A DNA stretch of 64,000 bases. It comes from Maribacter algarum (ex Lu et al. 2025) (nom. illeg.) (GTDB taxonomy: Bacteria > Bacteroidota > Bacteroidia > Flavobacteriales > Flavobacteriaceae). Of the stretch, positions 45,401 to 53,534 are shown piece by piece. The notes below the pieces were generated by a model. The model was not told the origin of the DNA, made no database searches, and worked only from the letters and a program-made list of their open reading frames with translations. Where the stretch lies: the NCBI GenBank assembly GCA_947495915.1, contig CANMAW010000009.1, forward strand, positions 1 to 64,000, in the 5' to 3' direction. A program made the position numbers and the translations under genes. The number at the start of each line of letters is the position of its first letter. Position 1 is the stretch's first letter.

Positions 45401-45845
45401 CTTTGCATCTGCTGACTTAGAAGTTGTTTATGGAAAAGAAAATATGGCAGCAGCATTAAACTATAAGGCTACGAATTTTGCTAGCTGTTATCTTGAAAAT
45501 AAAGGAGATATGACATTTAGCGCAAAACCACTGCATAACTTGGCTCAGATTACTGCGATTAAGAGTATTGTTTCTAAAGATATTGATAACGATGGATATC
45601 TGGATATCGTATTGCTAGGAAATATGCATGGTTTTGAAGTAGAAACTCCGCGACAAGATGCCGGGTATGGTTTATTTATGAAAGGAAACGGAAAAGGAGA
45701 TTTTAAGCCCTTAGCCCCATTTGAAAGCGGGTTATATGCATCAGGAGACGTGGTTAACGCAAAAATTATAAACTTAAATGGAAACCAAAAGGCTATTGCC
45801 ATTGTAAAAAACAATAAGGAAATCCAGTTTGTCAAAATAAACTAA
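42438..45845 (+). CDS. FG-GAP/VCBS-repeat lipoprotein with ASPIC/UnbV domain
   Basis: A 1135-residue protein from the ATG at 42438. A GTG at 42423 is possible, but the ATG gives a clean lipoprotein signal with Cys21 (LFLFIATGCRNSG). It has at least ten calcium-binding-type repeats with D-x-(N/D)-x-D-G motifs such as DFNKDGLIDIYF, DYDKDGDLDMFL, DLDNDGDLDIII and DFDNDGDVDFIV, forming one or two beta-propellers, and an ASPIC/UnbV domain near 545-630 (GIGARIKMKTKNG, SSVSRVIHFGLGD, IEVTWPDGS). It occupies the SusE/SusF position of a typical Sus operon, so it may be an additional surface glycan-binding protein; that is inference. CRTAC1 is a distant eukaryotic relative. Confidence 0.9.
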   Translation: MLLKKAFILTIGLFLFIATGCRNSGKNNAEAENNDLSNMQLFEVMRDSATNITFANNVREIAQMNALNYDYMYNGAGVSVADFNKDGLIDIYFVSNQQSNKLYVNKGNLKFEDVTITSNTKGTQGFSTGSTVVDINSDGLLDIYICKSGPFIDTQPRKNELYVNQGVNKEGVPIFKESGEEYNLDLAHFSTQAAFFDYDKDGDLDMFLINHNTDTKVLYDLDHLKKRKSPLTSDRLFRNDNGKFHDVSDLAGLINDAIGFGLGLSIGDLNNDNWPDVLVGQDFASKDRMYINKKDGTFEEVMNKATGHISNFSMGNDIADFNNDGWMDFMTLDMVSEDNYGIKTSMSGMNPERFNNLVKKGFHYQYMYNALQLNNGTRANNNIPLYSDVAFISDVSNTDWSWAPLFLDMDNDGDKDLLVTNGIKRDFRNVDFIHFRQRKEAEFDEKLTEVPDNVKALLERQRDEQIIMKMPPRKKENYFYENKGDLSFEKKNGSWFSDKLTASNGSSYADLDNDGDLDIIINNMDDKAVIYKNNSVELGRGNYLKVQLEGPDKNPDGIGARIKMKTKNGDQTAEQYLTRGFQSSVSRVIHFGLGDQKEVDEIEVTWPDGSFSTLSEPEINQTLTLKHSTSFFKKKGNEKLKTIFSDITKNIGLKHKTLQNPFEDFDREVLLPHKMSEEGAALAIGDVNNDGFDDVFIGGAKDHAGAIYYQDSIGKFTPTSNTMFLKTKAFEDVDAAFFDVDNDNDLDLYVVSGGNEYEFNSSYYTDRLYLNENGKFTFVENKAMKSLKSSGAVVRPYDFDQDGDVDLFVGGRQNPGKYPYPGTSVLLRNDSSNGKILFTAIEHDELSQIGMVTDAQWVDIDNDGVKDLVVVGEWMPITIFKNNRGDLINQTKNSGLAKDVGWWFSLEPADFDNDGDVDFIVGNLGLNSKYKASYEGTFQVYANDFDDSGSLDIVLGYHQDGKQYPLRGRECSSQQMPFIKQKFPSYHSFASADLEVVYGKENMAAALNYKATNFASCYLENKGDMTFSAKPLHNLAQITAIKSIVSKDIDNDGYLDIVLLGNMHGFEVETPRQDAGYGLFMKGNGKGDFKPLAPFESGLYASGDVVNAKIINLNGNQKAIAIVKNNKEIQFVKIN

Positions 45846-45882
45846 CGGATTGTCTTGACAATTTTGAAATAGATAAAAATTT

Positions 45883-48174
45883 ATGATAGTAGAAGAATAT
45901 AGTTCCCAACAGCGAAAGCTGAAAACCATAAAAATTAGTAGTGATTTAGTTGTTGTTGGTGGCGGACTTGCGGGGGTCTGTGCAGCAATAACTGCAGCCC
46001 GTACAGGCATAAAGGTTACATTGATTCAAGATAGACCAGTATTAGGTGGCAACGCCTCATCGGAAGTGCGACTTTGGAGTTTGGGCGCTACATCACATAT
46101 GGGCAATAACAATAGATGGAGTCGTGAAGGAGGGTTAATTAACGAAATATTGTTAGAAAACCTTAAACGAAATAAAGAAGGAAATTCATTAATATTTGAT
46201 ACCGTTCTACTCGAAAAGGTGTATGAAGAAAAGAACATTACACTATTACTAAATACTGCAGTTTATGAGGTGAAAAAAGAGAACGAACTAAACATTGAAT
46301 CTGTAACCGCTTTTTGTAGCCAAAATTCCACAACGTATAAGGTTTTCGCCCCGCTATTTTGCGATTCCTCTGGAGATGGTATAGTAGCGTTTATGGCTGG
46401 AGCATCATTTCGTATGGGTGCGGAAACGAAGGAAGAATTTGACGAAGGTTTTGCCCCTAATGTTGAAGACTATGGTAATCTATTGGGCCATTCTCTTTAC
46501 TTCTACACTAAAGACCTAGGAAAACCTGTAAGCTATTCAGCCCCTTCATTTGCAATCAAAAATGCAGAAGAGTTGCCTCGAATTAAAAATTATCAATTGG
46601 GAGATCATGGTTGTAAACTTTGGTGGGTGGAATATGGTGGCCGTATGGATACGATTCATGAATCAGAAAATATCAAATTTGAATTGTGGAAAGTTGTTTA
46701 TGGAATTTGGAACTATGTTAAAAACAGCGGTAAATTTCCTGAAGCTGCAAACCTTACATTAGAGTGGGTTGGTACTATTCCTGGGAAGCGTGAAAGTCGA
46801 AGATTTGAAGGTGATTTCATGCTTTCACAAAAAGATATTGTTGAGCAGCGCCAACAATATGATGCAATTGCCTTTGGTGGGTGGGCTATGGATCTTCACC
46901 CGGCCGACGGGGTTTACAGTGAACATAATTCTTGTACACAGTGGCATAGTAAAGGGGTGTATACCATACCATATCGATGCTATTATTCCAAAGACATCAA
47001 TAATCTTTTTCTTGCTGGAAGAATAATAAGTGCAACCCACGTCGCTTTCGGGTCTTCTCGTGTAATGCTTACCTGTGCTCATGGTGCGCAAGCTGTCGGT
47101 AAAGCCGCTGCCATATGTATTAAAGAAGGCATCAAACCACGTGTCATTTCTTCAAAAAAAAATATTGTAAAGCTACAACTATTACTTAATCGTGATGGCC
47201 AAAGTATTCCTAGAATAAAAACTCCAGATCATGAAGACTTGGTCACCCAAGCAAATTTGACTTCAAGTTCAAATCTTGATTTTAAAGGCTTCACGCCCTC
47301 CAGTGACTGGCATGTTTTAAAATTTGGTTTTGCCCAATTACTTCCTTTAGAGGCAGGTAAACAATATACTTTTGAATTTGAGGTTGATGCAGGTGAATCA
47401 ACAACTTTAGAAATTCAACTGAACAGCAGTTCCGCTTGTACCCACTTTACGCCCGACGTACAAGTTGATAAAAAAATAATTCAGTTAATCCCGGGAAGAC
47501 AGAAGGTCAAGTTCCATACTAGAGCAACTCTGTTACAAGATCATTACGCCTTTTTCTGTTTGGTTAAGAATGAAAAAGTTAAGATTAGACTTTCGGAAGA
47601 TCGTATTACCGGATTGATGACCGTTCAAAATAAAATTAACAAGGCAGTCTCGAATTTTGGAAAACAAGAGCCCCCAGCAAATATTAATATTGACCAATTT
47701 GAATTTTGGACACCTGATCGTAGACCAGGTGGTAAAAATTTAGCATTGACACTTGAGAATAAGCTTCCGATTTTCAATGTTGAGAATCTTAAGAATCAAG
47801 AAATAAGACCCACTTCTGATGGCAATACTAACGCATGGGTAGCCGAACTAAATGATGATAGTCCATTTGTTTCAATGACATGGAAATCACCAAAAAACAT
47901 CAAAACCATAAGGTTGTTTTTTGACTGCGATTATGACCATTCCTTAGAAAGTACCTTGATGGAGCATCCAGAAGATGCCATTCCATTTATTGTAGCAGAC
48001 TATAAAATTAAGGATGAATCTGATACTGTAATTAAAGAAGTGAAAGGTAATTATCAGACAATAAATACTATAACTTTTGAAAAACCAATTTCTACAAAGT
48101 CATTGACCTTTCAATTTTCAAAAAAGTTGGCTCACGTTCCTGTTGCCGTATTCAAAATTTCGGTCTATGCTTAG
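45883..48174 (+). CDS. FAD-dependent oxidoreductase with C-terminal beta-rich tail
   Basis: A 763-residue protein with no visible signal peptide, so probably cytosolic. Residues about 18-430 form an FAD_oxidored (PF12831-type) domain: dinucleotide motif VVVGGGLAGVCAAITAARTG (24-43), DRPVLGGNASSEVRLW and the late FAD-contact region LFLAGRIISATHVAFGSSRVM. The C-terminal 270 residues are beta-rich and may include a discoidin-like domain (WVAELNDDSPFVSMTWKSP, KTIRLFFDCDYDH, KSLTFQFSKK). Such proteins are frequent in PULs of marine Bacteroidota, but no reaction has been proven for this type. Oxidation of a sugar hydroxyl is the simplest guess. It lies 37 bases after the FG-GAP gene. Confidence 0.85.
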   Translation: MIVEEYSSQQRKLKTIKISSDLVVVGGGLAGVCAAITAARTGIKVTLIQDRPVLGGNASSEVRLWSLGATSHMGNNNRWSREGGLINEILLENLKRNKEGNSLIFDTVLLEKVYEEKNITLLLNTAVYEVKKENELNIESVTAFCSQNSTTYKVFAPLFCDSSGDGIVAFMAGASFRMGAETKEEFDEGFAPNVEDYGNLLGHSLYFYTKDLGKPVSYSAPSFAIKNAEELPRIKNYQLGDHGCKLWWVEYGGRMDTIHESENIKFELWKVVYGIWNYVKNSGKFPEAANLTLEWVGTIPGKRESRRFEGDFMLSQKDIVEQRQQYDAIAFGGWAMDLHPADGVYSEHNSCTQWHSKGVYTIPYRCYYSKDINNLFLAGRIISATHVAFGSSRVMLTCAHGAQAVGKAAAICIKEGIKPRVISSKKNIVKLQLLLNRDGQSIPRIKTPDHEDLVTQANLTSSSNLDFKGFTPSSDWHVLKFGFAQLLPLEAGKQYTFEFEVDAGESTTLEIQLNSSSACTHFTPDVQVDKKIIQLIPGRQKVKFHTRATLLQDHYAFFCLVKNEKVKIRLSEDRITGLMTVQNKINKAVSNFGKQEPPANINIDQFEFWTPDRRPGGKNLALTLENKLPIFNVENLKNQEIRPTSDGNTNAWVAELNDDSPFVSMTWKSPKNIKTIRLFFDCDYDHSLESTLMEHPEDAIPFIVADYKIKDESDTVIKEVKGNYQTINTITFEKPISTKSLTFQFSKKLAHVPVAVFKISVYA

Positions 48175-48278
48175 TTGAAAAAAATGAAAAAGAAACACAT
48201 AATAAAAAAGGACTCTAGAGTAGTAAGGGGGGAATATTTCCAGATTATTGTTGAGTCTAACAATTTAAAAAATAATAT

Positions 48279-49175
48279 ATGTTAAAAGGAATCTTACCTG
48301 CCATACCCACCTGTTTTGGACCTGATGGTAGAATTGACAAAGAAGCACAAATAAAGGTAATTCAATTTGTCATTAAAGCAGGTGCACACGGTATTGTTTT
48401 TCCGGGTGTTGCGAGCGAATATAATTATCTATCAGCGGTTGAACGTATTGAATTGATGCAGTTATTGGTGTCAGAAGTTGATGGGCGACTGCCTATTGTT
48501 GCCGGAATCGGGGCCAAAAGCAACGAGGAAACCATTTTAATGGGTACTGAAGCAATGAAAAACGGTATAGAGTATTTGATGCTCATGGCACCTAAACGTT
48601 TTGAAAAGAATGTTGAGAAGCATCGAACTTTTTTTAAGGAAGTTGCTGAGGCGATGCACAATGGAATCATTATTCTTCAAAATGCACCCTCACCGATCGG
48701 CGCGGGATTAAATGCCGAGGAGTTGATTGCTATTTCAGAGAACAATCCATCCATTAAATACATAAAAGAAGAAACTTTACCATCTGGACCCACAATTTCG
48801 GCAATCTTGAATCATAAATTACCGCATCTGTTAGGTGTTTTTGGTGGTGGTGGTTCGCGTTATATTATCGATGAACTCCATCGAGGTTCGTTGGGAGCTG
48901 TTCCAGCTGCAGAAATAACAGATTTACATGTTTCGATTTACAATGCTTTTGAAAATGGCGACGCGAAAAAGGCAAGAAATTTATATCGTATGAGTCTTCC
49001 GTTGCTGACGGCGCAGACCATTTATCGTATGGAATTAACCAAATACGTCTTGAAAAAAAGAGAAGTTGTAGATGCATTACATGTACGGGCACCTCTTCCA
49101 AAATTAGATGCGCTTGCAAAACATGACCTCGATCTAATCATTCAAGACCTTCTTGAAGAAAATATATTGATATGA
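48279..49175 (+). CDS. DHDPS/N-acetylneuraminate-lyase superfamily aldolase or dehydratase
   Basis: A 298-residue TIM-barrel protein. The Schiff-base lysine is K163 in IKYIKEET. The usual GTTGE loop appears as GVASE (43-47), and the catalytic tyrosine of the YNxP motif is replaced by glutamine (Q134 in ILQNAPSP). It is therefore not ordinary dihydrodipicolinate synthase; a 2-keto-3-deoxy sugar-acid aldolase, or a dehydratase acting on such acids, fits better. Its stop overlaps the start of the enolase-superfamily dehydratase gene by four bases, which supports consecutive steps in one pathway. Substrate and direction remain unknown. Confidence 0.85.
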   Translation: MLKGILPAIPTCFGPDGRIDKEAQIKVIQFVIKAGAHGIVFPGVASEYNYLSAVERIELMQLLVSEVDGRLPIVAGIGAKSNEETILMGTEAMKNGIEYLMLMAPKRFEKNVEKHRTFFKEVAEAMHNGIIILQNAPSPIGAGLNAEELIAISENNPSIKYIKEETLPSGPTISAILNHKLPHLLGVFGGGGSRYIIDELHRGSLGAVPAAEITDLHVSIYNAFENGDAKKARNLYRMSLPLLTAQTIYRMELTKYVLKKREVVDALHVRAPLPKLDALAKHDLDLIIQDLLEENILI

Positions 49176-50359
49176 ATACGAAACAAGAACCGCTTGATAA
49201 AATTGTTGATGTAGAAATATATCATGTTTCACTCGAACAGAAAACACCTTATCTAGGCCCTTTAATTGATAATGAAAAAGCTAGTACTTTGGGATATTTT
49301 GTACGTGAGGCAAACCGAACCGTTTACGCCCTAAAAAATCATTCTTTGGTCATTCGTGTACTTACGGAAAATGGAATTGAGGGCTGGGGCGAAACTTATG
49401 GTTTAATTGCTCATAACGCTACGGCTTCGGTTATTCGTGATTTGTTCAAAGGCTTTATCGTAGGAAGAAACCCTTTGGATGTTGTTACAATTTATGAAGA
49501 TCTCTATGATCTAATGCGTGTACGGGGTTACTTTGGTGGATTTTACCATGATGCACTTGCTGCGGTTGATATCGCACTTTGGGATATTTTCGGAAAGACT
49601 GTAAATCAACCCATTGCACAGCTTTTAGGTGGGGCTCGAAACAAAAAAATCCCAGCTTATATCTCCGGTCTTCCCGAAGCCGATATTGAGAAACGTTGTG
49701 AATTGGCTGTAAGTTGGCAGAAGAAAGGCTTTGATACCTTCAAATTTGCCTTGCCCATGGCTAGTGAAGGTATGTACGAAGAATTTCGGTTGCTTCGAGA
49801 AGCCCTCGGTAATGATGCCTCGATCGCTTGTGATATGCATTGGTCGAAATCACCTGGTGAAACCATCGAACTAATCAACGAGGTGCGAAAATTTAAACCA
49901 TGGTTTTTCGAAGCCCCTATAAAACCAGAAGATGTTAATGGTTTAAGACAAGTGTCTAAAAAGTCATCAAGTCAAATTGCAGTAGGTGAAGAGTGGCGTA
50001 CCGTCTATGAAGCTAAGGCTAGAATAGATCATCAAGCATGTCAAATCATACAACCCGAAATGGCACATACCGGAATCACCCAGTTCATGCGAATTGCGAT
50101 GTATGCACAAGCTCATAATCTTGTAGTCATTCCGCATGCGACCATAGGTTCAGGAATCTTTTTAGCGGCAAGCCTACAGGTTAGTGCCACGTTACAAAAT
50201 GTGATCTCACATGAATTTCAACATTCAATTTTCCCAGAGTTTAAACACTACATTTCGAGTGACATGATTTGTGAATCTGGATACTACCATGTGCCAACTA
50301 TGGATGGAATTGGAGTCAATCCAACAGATGAAATGAAGAAAAATATGACCTTGTTATGA
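49172..50359 (+). CDS. Enolase-superfamily sugar-acid dehydratase (galactonate dehydratase-like)
   Basis: A 395-residue mandelate-racemase-subgroup protein. Visible catalytic residues are K191 (DTFKFALP), D221 and H223 (CDMHWSK), metal ligands E247 (FFEAPI) and E273 (VGEEW), E296 in place of Asp in QPEMAHTG, and H322 (IPHATIGSG). The D-x-H pair resembles D-galactonate dehydratase (DgoD), where the histidine is a general acid. It probably removes water from an aldonic acid to give a 2-keto-3-deoxy acid for the neighbouring DHDPS-family enzyme. A 3,6-anhydrogalactonate cycloisomerase-type activity, known from another branch of this subgroup, is an alternative. It overlaps both neighbours by four bases. 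Confidence 0.87.
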   Translation: MNTKQEPLDKIVDVEIYHVSLEQKTPYLGPLIDNEKASTLGYFVREANRTVYALKNHSLVIRVLTENGIEGWGETYGLIAHNATASVIRDLFKGFIVGRNPLDVVTIYEDLYDLMRVRGYFGGFYHDALAAVDIALWDIFGKTVNQPIAQLLGGARNKKIPAYISGLPEADIEKRCELAVSWQKKGFDTFKFALPMASEGMYEEFRLLREALGNDASIACDMHWSKSPGETIELINEVRKFKPWFFEAPIKPEDVNGLRQVSKKSSSQIAVGEEWRTVYEAKARIDHQACQIIQPEMAHTGITQFMRIAMYAQAHNLVVIPHATIGSGIFLAASLQVSATLQNVISHEFQHSIFPEFKHYISSDMICESGYYHVPTMDGIGVNPTDEMKKNMTLL

Positions 50360-52044
50360 CCGGCTTCGACTATGCTTTATTGTTACTTTATCTTGTTGGC
50401 ATTTTCGTCATTAGCGTAGTTTCGTCTGGTCGAATTAAAAATCAGGACGATATGTTTTCTGCTGGTGGAAATGCCCCTTGGTGGGCATCTGGTCTTAGTG
50501 CCTTTATGACCATGTTTTCTGCTGGTACTTTTGTGGTTTGGGGAGGTATTGCCTATAAATATGGCCTGGTTGCTATTATAATTAATTCTTGCTATGGCAT
50601 CGCGGCGTTATTGGTTGGGTATTTTGTAGCAGGCAAATGGAACAAATTAGGAATTGCCACTCCCGCTGCATACTTGCAATTACGGTTTGGTAAAATCGGT
50701 ATAAACCTTTATACGTGGACAATGATGCTTAAGGAAATCATTTCAGTTGCCATTGCGGTTTATTCCTTAGCGGTTATACTGATCGCGTTGATTCCTTTGG
50801 AAGAAGGAAATCCTTTAAGAGATGGCCTTACGGGCAATCTTTCATTGAATTATGCTATTCTTATTTTTGGAAGCATCGTGGTTCTTTATACCATCATTGG
50901 AGGATTGTGGGCTGTATTAATGACCGATGTGCTTCAATTCATTGTTCTTATACTTGTAGTTTTCATGGTCTGCATTTTAATGATTAATGGAATTGATGAT
51001 TTTGGAAGGTTGGTTGAAAACTTACCAGAAAATTTCTTCTCACCTACTGCAGCCGAATATGGGTGGATATTTCTGTGTGGATGGGTGACTATTTCATTCT
51101 TTGCGATAGGGGCCGAATGGGCTTTCATACAGCGTTATATTTCGGTAAAATCGCCTTCTGAAGCAAGAAAATCAGCTTATCTTTTTGGGGTTATGTATTT
51201 GGTTACCCCTATATTATGGATGCTTCCACCAATGTTGTATAGAGGAATGAGTCCAACGGCTAATCCTGAGCAAGCCTATATTATGGCTTCACAGTCTGTC
51301 TTGCCAGTAGGAATCATGGGTTTGATGTTCGCAGCCATGTTTTCGGCCACGGCGAGTATGGTAAGCTCACAATTGAACGTTTTTGCAGGGGTCTTGACCA
51401 ATGACTTTTACAAAGCATATATAAGACCAGAAGCTTCATCAAATCGTCTAGTACTGATAGGTCGTTTGCTTACGGGCATTTTGGGTTGCTCTTTGATTGC
51501 AGTGGCCATTTATGTGCCTAGTATGGGAGGAGCCGAACAATTGATAATTTCTTTGAACTCTTTAATCGTAGTGCCCTTGCTGGCACCTGCACTGTGGGGT
51601 CTTTTCAGTAAACGTATTGGAATAAATGATATGCTTACAGTTGCCCTAACCAGTTTTGTCGTTGGTCTAATTTTACGGTTTGGGTATTCGCTTACCGGCG
51701 GCAATGTTGATGTACTGATTGGTGTGGTACTTCCCATTTTGATGTTAGCGGTCATTCAAAAACTGAAGCCCGATCGTATAGACAAGGGGTGGGAAAATGT
51801 CAAAAATCACGCTAAATCACAGCTATCAAAAAATACTGAGATAATCACAAATGACTCTGTAGATACCTTTCCTCAGAAGGTTGTAATGATTAGTCTGATC
51901 GTATGTGCATGTAGTCTATTTGTTTTACTTTTCTTAACCGATAGTGGTCAAGTTATTATCGGGGTATTCGGCATATGTCTGATTTTGATCGCCTTGGGTA
52001 TTCACATAAAGATAAAAAAATTGAGCTCGGAAATAATCATATAA
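50356..52044 (+). CDS. Sodium/solute symporter (SSS family) 1
   Basis: A 562-residue inner-membrane protein with about 13-14 hydrophobic helices, beginning DYALLLLYLVGIFVISVVSS. The N-terminal segment GGNAPWWASGLSAFMTMFSAGTFVVWGG is characteristic of SSS-family sugar and sialic-acid transporters with the LeuT fold. A cytosolic loop near 465-505 precedes the last helices. It is paralogous to the symporter at 60878-62548. It probably imports the monosaccharide or sugar acid released in the periplasm by the PUL enzymes. Its ATG overlaps the dehydratase stop by four bases (ATGA). Confidence 0.93.
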   Translation: MTGFDYALLLLYLVGIFVISVVSSGRIKNQDDMFSAGGNAPWWASGLSAFMTMFSAGTFVVWGGIAYKYGLVAIIINSCYGIAALLVGYFVAGKWNKLGIATPAAYLQLRFGKIGINLYTWTMMLKEIISVAIAVYSLAVILIALIPLEEGNPLRDGLTGNLSLNYAILIFGSIVVLYTIIGGLWAVLMTDVLQFIVLILVVFMVCILMINGIDDFGRLVENLPENFFSPTAAEYGWIFLCGWVTISFFAIGAEWAFIQRYISVKSPSEARKSAYLFGVMYLVTPILWMLPPMLYRGMSPTANPEQAYIMASQSVLPVGIMGLMFAAMFSATASMVSSQLNVFAGVLTNDFYKAYIRPEASSNRLVLIGRLLTGILGCSLIAVAIYVPSMGGAEQLIISLNSLIVVPLLAPALWGLFSKRIGINDMLTVALTSFVVGLILRFGYSLTGGNVDVLIGVVLPILMLAVIQKLKPDRIDKGWENVKNHAKSQLSKNTEIITNDSVDTFPQKVVMISLIVCACSLFVLLFLTDSGQVIIGVFGICLILIALGIHIKIKKLSSEIII

Positions 52045-52055
52045 GAACTTGTGGA

Positions 52056-53504
52056 ATGAAAAAAAAAGTCAGAGTATTTTGTGCAATTGTCTTATTTCTA
52101 GCGGCTCCTATAAAATTAATGGCTCAAGATGCGAGCAATAATCGACCGAATATCATTTGGATGATGTTGGAAGATTGGAGTACTGACTTGGGCTGTTATG
52201 GTACAATAGGTGTCGAAACCCCGGTTACTGATCAATTGGCCGCCGAGGGTATTCGCTATATCAATGCGTTTTGCACGTCACCAGTATGTTCACCTTCACG
52301 TTCAGCTATGTTAACAGGTTTCCATCAAAATTATATCGGTGCTGAGCAACATAGAACCGAAACTCCAGACAAGAAACCTTTGCCTTACGGTATCAAGGCT
52401 ATGCCAGTATTGTTAAAGGAAGCAGGGTACTATACGGCTTTAATGAAGTCTAATAAGACAGACGCTAATTTCGAAGAAGACTTGGGCTTTATGGGTGATG
52501 ATTGGAACAATCGCAATAAAGATCAGCCCTTTTTTGCACAAATAACCTTTCAAGGTACGCATAGAACATGGCAACGAGATACAATACATCCCATTCATTT
52601 AGAAAGTGTCGAACTACCTCCATATTATGCCGATACTCCCTTTGCCAGACGAGATTGGGCGAATGGGCTAGAGCAGATGCAAATCTGTGATCGTGAAATA
52701 GGTGCAATACTAAACCGATTGGATGATGAGGGATTAACAAACAATACCTTGATATTCTTAATTGGAGACAATGGTCGATGTCATATTAGGGCAAAGCAAT
52801 TCTTATATGATCCGGGTCTTAAGGTTCCAATGATTATTAAATGGCCGAATAAAATACAGGCTGGTCAGGTAAATGAAGATTTAGTACAGACCATAGATAT
52901 TACTGCGACAATTCTTGATGTAGCTGGAGTAAAACCAAATTACACACTTCATGGAAAGAACCTTTTTAAAGATTCAATTAAAAATCGAGAGTACATTTTC
53001 GCGGCACGTGGGCGTATGGGTAAAACCCACGATGCCATGCGGGTCATTCGTTCTAAGAAATTTAAATTGATACACAACCTGATGCCAGAACGCCCCTGGT
53101 TACAGTTTAGCGCGTACAAAGAAGAGAATTACCCAATGCTTGCCGAAATGAACGTTTTGTATCTAGAGGGCAAACTCGATGGGGTTCAAGAAAAGTTTTT
53201 TGCCCCTTCAAAACCAGAGTTTGAATTATATGATATTGTTAATGACCCACACGAAATAAACAATCTTTCGCAGAACCAAAAATTTGCAACGATAAAAGAC
53301 CACTTACTTAGCGAATTGTACGCATGGCGAAGATCCATTAATGACGAAGGAGTTTCATTAGAATTTAGGGAAGGCGGTCTTTCTTCAAAATACCCAACAC
53401 GTACTTTGAACGAATGGAAAGAAGTCTACACAAAATGGAAACCGTGGGTTTTTCGTAAGCCTACGGAACGTATTGATCACCCTTTTAGCAAAACTGAACG
53501 TTGA
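52056..53504 (+). CDS. Secreted sulfatase (family S1)
   Basis: A 482-residue sulfatase. The frame stays open to 51975, but the first 27 codons would overlap the symporter and lack a signal. The ATG at 52056 starts MKKKVRVFCAIVLFLAAP, a Sec signal ending LMAQD. The active site has Cys78, the formylglycine precursor, in CSPSRSAMLTG; metal ligands in IIWMMLEDWSTDLG (about 33-46) and FLIGDNG (about 230). The GH2 gene follows 30 bases on. It removes sulfate from the algal oligosaccharide; which position cannot be told. No sulfatase-maturing enzyme is in the window. Confidence 0.93.
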   Translation: MKKKVRVFCAIVLFLAAPIKLMAQDASNNRPNIIWMMLEDWSTDLGCYGTIGVETPVTDQLAAEGIRYINAFCTSPVCSPSRSAMLTGFHQNYIGAEQHRTETPDKKPLPYGIKAMPVLLKEAGYYTALMKSNKTDANFEEDLGFMGDDWNNRNKDQPFFAQITFQGTHRTWQRDTIHPIHLESVELPPYYADTPFARRDWANGLEQMQICDREIGAILNRLDDEGLTNNTLIFLIGDNGRCHIRAKQFLYDPGLKVPMIIKWPNKIQAGQVNEDLVQTIDITATILDVAGVKPNYTLHGKNLFKDSIKNREYIFAARGRMGKTHDAMRVIRSKKFKLIHNLMPERPWLQFSAYKEENYPMLAEMNVLYLEGKLDGVQEKFFAPSKPEFELYDIVNDPHEINNLSQNQKFATIKDHLLSELYAWRRSINDEGVSLEFREGGLSSKYPTRTLNEWKEVYTKWKPWVFRKPTERIDHPFSKTER

Positions 53505-53534
53505 ATTTTATGATATTTTAAAGAAAAGTCAGAC

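Noticed and set aside
45883-48174. Possible secreted location of the FAD oxidoreductase
   Set aside because: No Sec, Tat or lipoprotein signal before the FAD-binding motif, and no better upstream start is in frame.
48279-49175. Call as dapA (dihydrodipicolinate synthase)
   Set aside because: The YNxP tyrosine and GTTGE loop are changed and the gene is embedded in a glycan locus, so lysine biosynthesis is unlikely.
51975-52055. 27-codon upstream extension of the second sulfatase
   Set aside because: It overlaps the end of the symporter gene and would bury the clear signal peptide that begins at 52056.
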